From assembly GCA_011037195.1 (NCBI GenBank), contig JAAEAF010000355.1, positions 1 to 64,000 on the forward strand: DNA of 64,000 nt, in the 5' to 3' direction. Both the position numbers and the translations under genes were made by a program. Below are positions 37,001-48,010 of the stretch, in pieces (positions within the stretch are counted from its first letter, which is position 1; every line of letters begins with the position of its first letter). The DNA comes from Triatoma infestans (lineage: Eukaryota; Arthropoda; Insecta; Hemiptera; Reduviidae). A model generated the notes under the pieces. The model was given only the letters and a program-made list of their open reading frames with translations, had not been told where the DNA came from and did no database searches.

Positions 37001-40000
37001 ATCAAGAAATTTAATTTGGTACCCCTTTAATAATTTTTCCTTATCGTAGTAACAAATAAGAGCAAACTGGACCAGAAAAGAAATTATAAGTTTGGGCTTA
37101 TAAAATGTAGATCTTAAACTTCTTCCGGAAAAAAACGTTCAGTTCATTTCTAAGAGCTCAAATTTCTTTAAATCATTACTCAACAAATATACAGCAAAGG
37201 AGTATTGGTAAGGTAATGATTAAAAAAGCAGTCTTAAATAATTCTCAAATTCAATGTGGAATTATATTTTAACAAATACGTAGTACGGCTAAAGACGAGA
37301 GCAGTCGACGCCATTAAATTTAATAATAATAATAAAAAAAAGAAAGTAATAAAACAGAAATAAATCACAACGCCGAAAATTGTGACAATATAATTTGGCT
37401 CTGAAGGGCAGTTGTTTGGAGAGTGATTTTATTGATTTCTAATTTAAATTTCCTACAACGTTTTGTAAATATGTTCTAAGTTAACGGCAGCACAATCAAG
37501 ATATATATATTAATGCCTTTTCTTCTTAAAATATATTCAAAGAATAAATACTTCATTATAACTGGAAATTATTGGTAATTTTCATCTCGATATTGTCTAG
37601 AAATTATCTGAAATTAATTTATTATCATTGGATAGTACTAGAGGAAGAGTCTATCCAGAGCAGCACCTTAGATAATGGAAAGTGAAAAAAACTTGGGAAC
37701 AGTAAAAAACATTGATCGAGTTCTGAAGTAGTTGGTACTTTTAGTGAGTATGTTGTAGTGGCCACTTGGGAAACCTGTCGACGTTTACGAAAACTGTCTT
37801 TTGAAAAAGTTCTCGGCCTCCATTGTTTTTTTTTCTTAATTTAAAATAAATTTTCGGGAAGAAAACAGCTATTTGAGAGAGGTTGGATGAATTTAATTAT
37901 TTATTTATTTTTTTTGTATCCAGCGAGGTAATAACGATTTAATCCAATGTTTTCTCCACAAAAAAGAGGTCCCTTCAGGGAATAGGCGTCAATTTTCATT
38001 AAGAATTATGCGTTGGTAAATTCTTTAAAACAGATATATTGATATGAAATACACAAGAAATTCTCTTACTACCATTTGGAATTTTTAACAAAAGTAAAAA
38101 TTAATTCTCTTCTTTAAATAATAAACACAAATATATACTGTCAAATCAGGTCTTATGTTTTTATTTATTTAAAAAATGTAATATTTCTTCTTTTATGTCT
38201 TACTATAAACTGTAAATTAATACCTTTCGGGAACCCAAATGTCAAAAATAAACTTTTCTGAATTTACAAATTTTTCTTCTTTGGCCCCTGCCAACAATTG
38301 TTTTACTTGTATTATGAACAACGGTAATAAACCTAACTTATTGTTTATATTGATATAGTAATTAATTAATTTCTCAAATACAAATGATCTTTAAAAGGGT
38401 GTTTTATTTAATACTGCTTTCTGATAATCACTACCCTGGCCAAACTCTCCTCTTTGTGCGAGTGTCTTGGGAAACCTGAGCGTACATTGTACTTGTTTGG
38501 TAAACAGGTCCTATCTACGTGAATTTCACTGCATTATAAGCAAATAGGGGTGTATCAAGCTTCAAAAATATAGATTGAGCAAACAATTGTTTGACTAGAT
38601 TACTTCTAACAATGTTCTTCAAAGCGATATGAGTTTTCTGCCAGCAATGTTCCTTTTAAATGAATCGCAGAAGAGTATCCCACATGATTCAGCTTGTATT
38701 AGTGTATATCAAGAGCATATCAGATATTTCTTATACATCTGAAAATAGACATTCAAATGTTACATTTCGCCCAGATGCATCCATTTATCGTAAGATATTT
38801 CTGAGTTTTTCGAAATTTTCTTTACAAGAGCTCCTCTAACTTGAAATCTAACAGCACATATATTAAATCAACTAAAACCTTTTATTTGAAACATTTATTT
38901 TAGGCGTTCTGAGAAAATCCATGAGGTTAGATTTCAAGTTTTGTTGAGGAATAATTGAAGCGCTGACTGCTACTGCTAAATCACATTGTCATTTGCTATT
39001 TGCTGGAAATTAATATTCTCCTAGTACCAACTAACATTTGTATTTTTAGGGCAACTAAACATTGAGAAAATATGACAAATTAAAAGAAAATCTGTCTATT
39101 ATAATTGATTTACTGAGAAAAGTTGAATGAGTCCAAACCAGACTTTTTTACTTATGATATTCATATATCCACTTCTCAGAGAAAGATAAAGGAAGGTCTC
39201 AAGTATTTCTGGTGAGAATTCTATTACTAAAATCTGGCACATCGTCTTACTGCCGTAAGAAAAAAAACAAACAACAAAAGACAGTCCTATTACAAACAAT
39301 CCAACAATAGCTCAGATTTTGAAAAAAAAAAAGAAGCTAACTTAACTAACTGTTCATGGCGTAATTTCAAAATCAAATTCATCAACACAATCAAATTTCA
39401 ACCTTGAACTTAAAAATGTTGAAAAAACAAAGCGATCAGTTTGTAAAAAAAAAAAAAAAAAAAAAATCTACATATATACTATATATATTTTATTAGGTTG
39501 ATTACCTTGAAAGAGATATCATCTGAATAATTAATTATATAATAATTATTGTGTGAAATATGTAATACATATGAAATTTGTTACATATATTTTCATAATA
39601 TATACTTTCTTCTATGTTGCCATAATCGCAGAACTGGTGAGACCGGTTTATAATTGTTTGTTGTTGTTGTTGATCATTCATTGATTGTATGTTGTATTTT
39701 GATTGTATTGTGAGAGATAAAAGAAGCATTAGTATTGTTTGAAGTTCATCTAAAGATGAAATAATTAGCACTGTCTTTAAAAAAAAAAAAAAAAAAATTG
39801 TTTTCTGGGTCGTTACTTAAATGGAATAAATTTTTTTTCAGAATGAAACTTTATTGAAGATTTAGGGCGAATAGTGAATGGTTGGAGGACAACGAAATAA
39901 TTCGCCAATACTAGATAAATATGCTGTTTAACAGCAATGATTTTTAGTGTCTAGTTCAAGACTACTAGAGCAATAAGGTTAGAAATTCTTATTTATTATA

Positions 40001-40757
40001 AAAACTCTCATCTATGATCAGGCCTCCACCTTAGTGTAACAAACAACATGTTAACTATTAAGGAGGGTGGAGGTCCCTAAATTCCATTACTAACATCTGT
40101 CTGTAAATCTCTCTCTCTCTAATAATGGTTCCATTTGGCCGCTTATCTGCCTTCTCTTATATATGAAAAACATTTAAAGTTCAGTAGAGAAAAGAAGAAG
40201 AAATATTTGTCCAATATGTTGTACTTTATTTTCTGTTTATTTTAATTTTAGTTTTAACTAAAAAAAATAAGAAAAATGTTAGTGAGGTGAACAAGCACAG
40301 AAAATTAAACAAAATTAAAAAAGCAAATGTTATCAAAATATTTCATTTTAAATTTACAAATAATTTAACAATAATAAATAAACGTAAAAATGGAAAAAAT
40401 TTACTTTAAAATAAACTCAAATGAAATAAGGTAAACGAAAAACTTGAACATATAACTGTGGAAAAATCAACAATGCATAAGGTACACAAATCCCTTCAGT
40501 GTGCGTAGTACTGTAGTGTGTGTGTTGGGGGGGGGGGGGCAAGGGAGTAAATAACTCGCACATCAAACGGGCATACCCATGAGGCAAAAATAGAAATAAT
40601 AAAGCAAAAGATGAAAATGAAAAATAAATAAATAAAAAATAAACCACAACTATTTTACATTCTCTTTTGCGTGAATAAAAAAAAAACATTGTTCTAGTTA
40701 TTTCTAAAAAATAAAAACTGAAATATTAATATTAACATTTTTAAAACGTCACATGTA
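37001..40757. other. no gene recognised
   Basis: AT-rich. It includes A-runs near 39447-39467 and 39779-39797, a G-run at about 40526-40538, and isolated R1-like words near 38780-38940. I see no coding signal. Confidence 0.4.
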
Positions 40758-41690
40758 CGAGGTGTGTAAATTAAGTAATGAGACTGATTTTTTATTCAAA
40801 TAAAATTACAATTCAACATTGTCCCCTTCAAAGTAACTATCTTGGGAAGCCACACAACGCTGAAGACGATTCTTCCATTCGTCATAGCAGTGCTGGAACT
40901 CGGATACTGGAATAGACTTCAGTTGGTTGGTTACGGCTGTTTGAATATTCTCCAATGTTCCAAAATGACGTCCCTTGAGGTGATTTTTCAATTTGGGGAA
41001 CAAAAAAAAGTCACATGGACTCAAGTCGGGGCTTGAGGAGCCACAGGAATGTTATTACTGGCCAAATACTCATTAATAGAAATCGCGGTGTGACACGGAG
41101 CATTGTGATGCAACACCCACTTGTTTTTGATGTTTGGTCTCACACGCATGACTCTTTTTCGAAGTCTCTCAAGAACTTCTCGGTCAAAATGTTGGTTTAC
41201 AATTTGGCACTGAGGCACAAATTCTTTGTGAACGATTCCTTGGCTATCAAAAAAGCAAATCAGCATGCATTTGATTTTTGACTTGCTCATTCTTGCTTTT
41301 TTTGGCCTTGGAGAGGTTGAAGTGTGCCACTCATGCTCTGACGCTTAGTTTCTGGGTCATACTCAAACACCCAAGACTCGTCTCCTGTAATAACACGTTC
41401 CAAAAAATTGGGATCGTTTTCAATTGCTCCCAAAAAGTCAAGGCTCCTTTCCTTTCTGATGTCTTTTTGCTCTTGTGAAAGATTTTTCGGAACCATTTTT
41501 GCACAAATTTTTCTCATCCCCAATTCATTAGTCAAAATTTGATAAACGGTTGTGTGAGTCAAATTCAACTCTTCGCCGATCATTCGGACTGTCAAACGAC
41601 GATCTGAACGCACGAGATCGCGGATTCTGCCAACATTTTCGTCGGTTCTTGAAGATGAAGGCGAGGCTCGTCTTCAATTGATTCCCTCGT
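40758..41690 (-). pseudogene. mariner (Tc1/mariner) transposase pseudogene
   Basis: Three minus-strand frames together give a mariner transposase. The first runs from about residue 45 (RESIEDEPR, then SDRRLTVRMIGEELNL) to VITGDESWVFEYDPETKRQS. The second reads MSKSKIKCMLICFFDSQGIV to LHHNAPCHTA and IPVAPQ. The third reads LSPCDFFLFPKLKNHLKGRH to the C-terminal YFEGDNVEL. Catalytic Asp1 (GDESW) and Asp3 (SPCD) are present. The second Asp, normally in HHDNAPCH, is missing because its codon is deleted. Small deletions shift the frame near 41635, 41330 and 41022. The 3' terminus CGAGGTGTGTAAATTAAG follows a TA at 40756-40757. The 5' terminus and the first helix-turn-helix are lost. Confidence 0.9.
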
Positions 41691-42566
41691 ATACTTAGTT
41701 TTTATTCATAATTTTTGGTATTTGCTCTGAATCTCTGAAAACTTTGAAAAAAAGGTGTCACTTTTCACAAATTACTATATCATTTTTTTTTTTGTTAAAT
41801 CGTGTTTACATTTTCTTCTTTATTATATACTTATTTTTTAAAGCAATCAGCTGTTAGGCGGGACCATGGTAACAATATATTGCTATTGTAATAGAAAACT
41901 GTGGTATATTAAAGAACTTATAAAAAACATATTGTATAAGACTAATTCAACATTTTTTTTTTTTTTTAACGTTCTTCTGAATCTGTAGTGTTGATAGCTG
42001 ACTAGAGTAATTCTAAATCAATTTCAATATACTTTAAATAATTATTCTATCAGTACCCACTAAATTATATAAATAATTTATAAAAATAAAATAAATTATA
42101 TAAATATTTTGTAAAAAAGTGATTGGCAGATGGTTTATTTGTATATATATATATATATATATGTATCGGTGTTTTTTTTATATATGAATCTCATGTTTTT
42201 TTTTTTTTTTATGCCAACAGTAAGTAATTTTTTCTTTCGCAATGTGAGCCAATTTTTGCATATTTGTTTTCCCTTCTTCGGTGCTGCGAAACTTTGCCAC
42301 TCCTTGAGGTGACCAAGCGAAATGAATCTGCCACATCCGCCCCATGTGGCCTGCATCTCACACATCAGATTTCTTTTTATTTAATCTTGTCAAGGCAATG
42401 AACGAGTAAAGTTTCACAAAGTTAAAAAAAAAAACGCAAAATTAGTACACTTCAAGATACAGATTGTTTTACTGCCGGCATTAAAAAAAACAAAACAAAA
42501 AAAACTAGTACATTAGTTGAGAGATGTAGTAAGTGCAGTAAAGCAACAAAAAAAAGTAATGCCAAA
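41691..42566. other. no gene; (TA)n tract
   Basis: A (TA)n tract lies near 42140-42161. Short frames over it are artefacts. Confidence 0.5.
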
Positions 42567-42757
42567 TTTTTTCTGGCGGGTTTAACGCCCAGCTACCAAA
42601 TTATGTGCCGTGGATGTGGGCGGAAGTATCTACTTTACTAGTTACATTTTTTAAACAAATATAAAATTTAGCAGTTTACACGCGGGACTCGAACCGGGGA
42701 CCTCCCAGTTAAAAGTCCATACTTATAACCATTACGTCAACACTCCGCTCTTGTAAG
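42567..42757 (-). repeat. tRNA-derived SINE (family S1), antisense copy
   Basis: On the minus strand GTTGACGTAATGGTTATAAG is followed by GGACTTTTAACTGGGAGGTC and the B-box GGTTCGAGTCC (42685-42695). The body and tail (GCGTTAAACCCGCCAG) match 62347-62482 and, with more change, 2600-2805. GACTTTTAA resembles the anticodon loop of tRNA-Lys(UUU), which suggests but does not prove the source tRNA. Confidence 0.7.
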
Positions 42758-42801
42758 CAATTGTATATTTGGAAATTATTTTGAAAAATATTTGTGAGAT
42801 T

Positions 42802-42915
42802 GTTGTGATTGAGCAAATCAATGTTGACAAAAAGCATTCCGATGATAGGCGAACGCCCGAAACTGGTCGATGACCCACAGAAAGAAGCAGGCTATCACGG
42901 AAAATATCTCTGATA
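42802..42915 (+). mobile_element. PLE-B: 114-bp single-arm insertion with one hammerhead
   Basis: A perfect 12-bp direct repeat, ATTTGTGAGATT, flanks it (42790-42801 and 42916-42927). The right half (ribozyme, then GAAGCAGGCTATCACGG and GAAAATATCTCTGA) matches the right arm of PLE-A. There is no inverted left arm and no tail, consistent with a strongly 5'-truncated copy made by target-primed reverse transcription. Confidence 0.75.
42835..42872 (+). ncRNA. hammerhead ribozyme, slightly decayed
   Basis: Stem I CAUU/GAUG, core CCGAUGA (U4 changed to C), stem II GGCG..CGCC with a terminal A-C mismatch, GAAA, CUGG and the cleavage triplet ending UC. Loss of U4 and of the stem III palindrome suggests little activity. 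Confidence 0.65.
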
Positions 42916-43027
42916 ATTTGTGAGATTCATTTAATATTCATTAAAACTATAAACATTTACAAAATATGATGGTTAAAATTAAATGACAAAAAGTCCATAA
43001 TATGTATAAAACACTATATTATACAAT

Positions 43028-43066
43028 ATCGAGTTTTTGACCTGTAACCCAGGCCATTTTCAAGAT
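43028..43066 (-). ncRNA. hammerhead-like motif, U3/A8 core
   Basis: Minus strand: AUC, core UUGAAAA, extra U, stem II GGCCUG..CAGGUC, AAAA in place of GAAA (G12 lost), AC, UC, then GAU pairing with AUC. C3 and G8 of the consensus are U and A here, which keeps a Watson-Crick pair. Loss of G12 predicts inactivity. Confidence 0.55.
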
Positions 43067-43161
43067 TACACATTAGATCAGAACAACATACCAGGTTACA
43101 GTTTAATGATAGATTATATTTAGTAGTTAAACAGTTTAGGAAAACAAGCGTTGTTATTATT

Positions 43162-43380
43162 TCAATAAATTTGTATACATGGCATTAAGATTAGCAATAG
43201 ATGATTGATAGATGATAGATGAATTGAAGATTGATAGAAGATAGAGCTGTTTCTATTGATGTGGATCATTTCTAAAAATTTTCTTTTTTGTAAATTCTTT
43301 TCTTTGTCAACTATGGTAGGCTTACTGAAGTCAAAAGTGAGTCCAGTTTTTTTGTAGTGTGTTGAGAGAGATATATACAA
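43162..43380 (-). pseudogene. C-terminal piece of a PLE GIY-YIG endonuclease
   Basis: The frame reads THYKKTGLTFDFSKPTIV, then EKNLQKRKFLEMIHI and NRNS. The pattern H-x5-[LT]-FDF, then I-x2-E/K, R-K-FLE-x-x-HI matches what I know of the region after the GIY-YIG core in Penelope-like endonucleases, which nick the target DNA. Only about 70 codons remain and the catalytic GIY-YIG motif is not included. It runs toward the left arm, so on the minus strand the ribozyme lies in its 3' UTR. Confidence 0.6.
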
Positions 43381-43487
43381 ATATATTGAAATAATGAAAC
43401 CTCTTGTTTTCCTAGACTGCTATGTACTATGAAATATAACCTATCATTAAACTGTAACCTGCTGTGTTATTCTGATCTAGTTATGTA

Positions 43488-43528
43488 ATCTTGAAAATGA
43501 CCTGACTCCCATGTCGAGAAAGCTCGAT
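43488..43528 (+). ncRNA. hammerhead-like motif, U3/A8 core, second arm
   Basis: The sense arm reads AUC, UUGAAAA, U, GACCUG..CAUGUC (one mismatch), GAGAAAGC, UC, GAU. U3 and A8 are the same as in the other arm. The AGCU before the cleavage site is palindromic. Two extra bases separate stem II from GAAA, so activity is doubtful. Confidence 0.5.
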
Positions 43529-43637
43529 ATTGTATAATAAAGTGTTTTATCCATATTATGAACTTTTAATTTAATTTTAACCATCATATTTTGTTTAAAG
43601 TCCAATAAACAAAACAAAGTTTATCGTATAAACATTT

Positions 43638-45109
43638 GTGTCTTTACTAAACCTTGTAAAACAGTATTTTCTATAAGATGATTCATAATTATTGTATTTA
43701 ACTTACTTTAAATAAGCCGTAGAATTTCTCGCAAGGCCGCCTTTTCCAATGTTGTAAATATATACAAAGAATTATATAAATATTTAGCTTTAGAGATGTG
43801 ATTATATGAACTATATATAGACTTTATATCAGTGTCTGGTTCTAAAACAGCTAGTGTTGAATAAAAGTAGACATTGGTCTTTTAAAACCAAATCGCAGAT
43901 AAAATTTTTTATAGAGGTGATTTATAGAAAGAGATTTTGATAACTTCAGCTGGAGTAAATTTGGTGAATTAGTTTGGCAAGATTAGTGGAATTGTGCCAC
44001 ATCGAAGAATATAAATGGCTCGAAAAGAAAAGTGAACATTTCGTATCATTTCGTAAAAATTCATTAAAAAATTAAGACGTCTATCTTTCAAAAAGTTATT
44101 AAAAATAGAAAAAAATCATTCTTAATTAGGTCATATTTTTTTAAAAATTGAATCATTATTCATTTCTAGGCTCAGGAGCCACAAGTACTATAAGAATATT
44201 GGCGTTGTAAAAAAAAAAGAAAAATATGTTAAGCGAACAAAATTAGTTGAAGACGGATAATAATTTTTCTAATGCAGATTTTGGTTTCTCCTTTTTTGTT
44301 AATGGATGAGTAATTCAATGAGTGAAAAAAAAAAAAATCAAACGGTATCTGTCACATGACATTTGCATCATGCATAGAATACGTTTTTACGTTTGTTTAC
44401 TCCCCCCCAAATCAATGTTCATATCTTCTTATTATGAAAAAACGTTCTTTCGTTTTTTAATCTAAGTAAAGCTTTCACTTTTTATGTTAAAAGATTGTTT
44501 TTAAAATATTAATTATAATTATTAGAGATATTCATAAAATTTGGGAAGAACTTTATATAATTTTACACACACTTCACATGATGTGTAAAGTCTGCTTGTG
44601 TGTGTATGTGTGTGTCAGTGTACAAGCAAGACTGCCTTAGAGAATTATTTCTTAGAATCGTCACAAACGGTTCATTATCATGTAGTATATCTTTAATTCA
44701 TCCCTACTTCCCAGTTTTCTTCACTTTCTGCTTCAGTTCTCATACAAACATGATGATTCCTGCTTTATGGTAGGGTGGGAACTTTAAATATACGATGTCA
44801 TCGTCATTGTTGACCTTCCTTTACCACAAACTGTGTAGCGTATATATATATATACTTTGGTTCCATTTACTGTATACTATATATATACTTTAGTCCAGAC
44901 AAATAACCCAGACTGTCAGTTAACAGAGTGCCAGACTAACAGTATTGACAATTTTAGCCTAACTTTTGCATAATACCATCGATGTTTTATTCATTCCCTA
45001 GTTCACTGAAGTATCCCATATATAGATAATTGTATTCTTTTCTTCCATTAAATTATTTAATATGTAACTATGCTTTTAATGTTAAAAATATTTAACAGAA
45101 AGATGTATT
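43638..45109. other. no gene recognised
   Basis: AT-rich, with a GT-rich patch near 44595-44618 and (TA)n near 44840-44855. The frames are short. Confidence 0.45.
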
Positions 45110-45113
45110 TCTG

Positions 45114-46105
45114 TATAATGGAGTTGATGAGGAGAGAAATTGGGATTGATTAATTAGACGAAATGTGAAGACACTCTCATAATATAGCTATAAGTTTACA
45201 CAAACTGCACTGGACTTGTAATGATTTAATAGAATAAAAGGTGTGGGATAGAGATATGACACGATGCGATGTACTTGAATCTGATAGATAGTTTATCGTG
45301 TATAGATTTATATTCTTCACCTGTGTCGCTGTTGACAGATGCATCCAGTGGTCCAACTACGTCAACGGAAATAGCTTGCCAGACATTTTTGGGCTCACTG
45401 AATGTGCCTAAAGGTGGTTTATAGGCAACTTTTGTTTTTCTTGTGGCACAGTTATAGCAGGTCTGAACGTATTTTTGAACATCATTTGAGATGTTTGGCC
45501 AAGTGAATTGTGTTTTTATGCGTTCATACGTTTTCTGCCTACCATAATGCGCTGATAACGGATTGTCGTGATAAAGGCGCAGAAAGTATCACGTAATCTT
45601 GACGGTACTAGCATGCAATTGTCAGAGACTGTAATTAAGAGGCCTTAATCATTGAATTTGTAATTGTTTGAATTTTTTAATCGCTGACATTCTGGATCGC
45701 CAGCTTGTTGCTGAGCAATTTCAAGTAAATCAATTGTTGGATAATATTCGTAACTGTCTGAACAGTACTGATACAGCCTATATAAAGGCTTAAAGCATCA
45801 GCATGCGCGATATTTTTACCATCTATGCTCAATGTAAAAATCGTATTCGCATAATTTGAGCGACCATCTATATAATTTAGAATGAGGGTCTTTTAAATTT
45901 TTGAGCCACTGTAGATACACGATAATCTATCTATCAGATTCAATCATACATCGCATCGTGTCATATCTCTACTCCCACGTTTTATTCTATAAAATCATTA
46001 CAAGTCCAGTGCAGTTTGTGTAAACTTATAGCTATATTATAAGAGTGTATTCATATCTTGTCTAATTAATCAATCCCAATTTCTCTCCTCATCAACTCCA
46101 TTATA
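45114..46105 (-). mobile_element. inverted-LTR gypsy derivative, 992 bp, with 4-bp TSD
   Basis: TCTG lies directly on both sides (45110-45113, 46106-46109). The left arm (45114-45305) and right arm (45912-46105) are inverted copies of the U5-side 190 bp of the solo LTR at 28712-29038, starting TATAATGG and ending CCATTATA. Both outward ends are therefore U5 ends, unlike a normal LTR element, which has one U3 and one U5 end. The middle is a gypsy pol fragment on the minus strand. The TSD indicates integration as a unit. Confidence 0.8.
45306..45911 (-). pseudogene. Ty3/gypsy pol fragment: RNase H end, linker, integrase zinc finger
   Basis: Reading the minus strand: LQWLKNLKDPHSKLYRWSL and CEYDFYIEHR (RNase H C-terminal part), after a frameshift GKNIAHADALS, then a linker with EIAQQQAGDPECQRLK. 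A stop and a frameshift follow. The integrase HHCC finger comes next (LYHDNPLSAHYGRQKTYERI, FTWPNISNDVQKYVQTC, YNC), and the fragment ends in the start of the integrase core, ISVDVVGPL, where the first catalytic Asp lies. It is cut at both ends exactly where the inverted LTR arms begin. Confidence 0.85.
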
Positions 46106-46109
46106 TCTG

Positions 46110-46699
46110 TTTTAAGAAATTTACTTCTATTCAAGCCTTCTCTTTGAAGAGATTTGGGAAAATTATGTTCATATTCTGTTCGCTTTCAGCCCTCTTCTAA
46201 TTGAATGATTTTTTTACCAAAAACCTGGAACCTTTCCTTGAATCATTCAGTTTATTTTAATCCTTTTAATTTATTGATAATCAGAATGTAGTTAATTAAA
46301 AAAAAAATATATCCTCCTGTTTAATTGGTGATACATATTCACAAAATTTGCCATTCAATAAAAATAACCAGTTAGCAAAAGGTTCCTACATTTATTAAGG
46401 AAAATCTTTCTTATCTCTTAAGATATTTTGTGATATTTTTCTTCTTCAATTCTCTTTAGATAAAAGGGAACATGATCTGCCACTTTATCTTCGCATTTGC
46501 GCTATATAACAGAAAACGACAATGTTAGCAGTTTACAGAGTGTCCAACAAACGTGATATTTCTTAGCATTATGAAAGTCAAGTCAATATTGTGTTTATTT
46601 CTTGGTCGGTTTCATGTTACTCCATTTTTTTTTTCTTTCCTAATGTTTATAAAATAAAAAGTACTTATAATCTCATTATAAATCTTATATTTACGATCT
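46110..46699. other. no feature recognised
   Basis: AT-rich spacer. Confidence 0.45.
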
Positions 46700-47500
46700 T
46701 TTATTGCTATGAAAGGTAGTATTGCAATCTTGTCAGATTTTCGATTTTTTTTTTTTTTTAATATGAAAAAGGTTATTTTAGAAAAAATAGTCTAATGATG
46801 TCCCTATTGTGTGTTTGTATATAGTGTGAATTAAAAATCTCGAAAACGAAGAATTGGAGGAACCACAAAACTTGGTATTCTGTTTAGATACTACCACTGC
46901 ATCAGACATGAAGGTCAGATTGCATTTTAAAGGGGAAGTGCCTACTTTACTGGATTTTTTTTTTTCATCATTTTGTTTTGTTTTTCGATTTTCCCGAAAA
47001 CAGCAAGGATTTTCTTAAAACTTTTATACTATCTAAATGCCTATCACTTTTATTTGAAATATTTTCCCGGGAAAATTTAACAGTAGCCGCTAAGTTTTCC
47101 TCTAAATACCATTTCAGTACAATATATGGTTCTACCACTCATATTATATATTTTAGAAGAATACTAGATGTACTACATTTCCATGTTTGAAGAAAATCAA
47201 TTAACCGGAAGTACAACTTTACAGAATAAACTTCTGATGTTTTCTTTTTTTTTTTTGTATTTTCTCGAAAATGACTATAATGATTTTGTTTAAACTTCCA
47301 TGCCAGCTGCACAGATATAAGCCTATCACATGTACACATTCTGTTTCTACCTGCCAAAACTACTAATCAACATGTTTCCCACCGTCTCCATATTTATGTT
47401 TGGGCAACCGTTTAATAATTCCCAAGTTTAATGGCAAAAAAATCTGTCCATTTTATAATTATTATTAAATTTACTGAAGTAAGAAAAAATCGTGTGAGTG
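46700..47500 (-). repeat. R1 repeat, antisense degraded copy
   Basis: The plus strand shows 'gtagtattgcaatcttgtcag', 'ggcattttaaaggggaagt', 'aaccggaagtacaac' and finally 'gtgtgagtgtttaaaac', the eroded R1 5' palindrome. The minus strand is therefore the R1 sense. Confidence 0.55.
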
Positions 47501-47998
47501 TTTAAAACTTGATTGTCTATCTTGAATCACTCAGCCCAAGATTAGATACGAAAATTAAACGGAAGTACTACTTCTCTATTTCTGGAATGGAAAATGGACT
47601 AGCAACTTTTTCATGAACCTTGGCATTATAACGAAATCTTTCTTGATGTTTCAAGTTTTGAAGTAGTGTGCGCAAATATGCTGTGCTGGGCGAAACGGCA
47701 CATGGTAAAGGCTTACTCATGATAATTTGCGCTAATTTGCCCACAATTTAAATATACTGGAAATAAATAGATATTGTAATTTTACTCCATAACTGCGCTA
47801 ACGATTCCATGTGTCAACATCTGTCATGCGCACCCTTTACCGGTGTAGGAACGTATCTAAAGAAGCCTGCAGGATTTAAGAACATCAAACTCAATCCAAA
47901 ACTAGCTTTGTTTGTCATTTTTCAACGAACAAGAAGCAACAAGAGTCTTCAGTCGGCTTCTCAAGTGACACAACTCAAATTTTCAAGAATAATCAAAC
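47501..47998. other. no gene recognised
   Basis: A plus-strand frame at 47809-48069 runs into PLE-C and crosses its target duplication, so it is not a conserved gene. It has no known domain. Confidence 0.4.
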
Positions 47999-48010
47999 AA
48001 ATAACAATAG

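Larger units (their letters stand above)
42959..43626 (+). mobile_element. PLE-F: 668-bp inverted-arm Penelope-like element
   Basis: An 11-bp direct repeat TATAAACATTT flanks it (42948-42958, 43627-43637). The left arm (about 42959-43123) and right arm (about 43430-43593) are inverted copies sharing AATATGATGGTTAAAATTAA and the hammerhead segment. About 33 bases of tail follow the right arm. The 300-bp spacer carries, on the minus strand, the end of a protein resembling a PLE GIY-YIG endonuclease. Confidence 0.75.

Noticed and set aside
45114..46105. DNA transposon with long terminal inverted repeats
   Set aside because: The arms match a solo LTR at 28712-29038 and the interior is gypsy pol, so a retrotransposon origin fits better.
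47680..47705. Hammerhead candidate at 'ctgggcgaaacggcac'
   Set aside because: Lacks the core heptamer and any stem II pairing.
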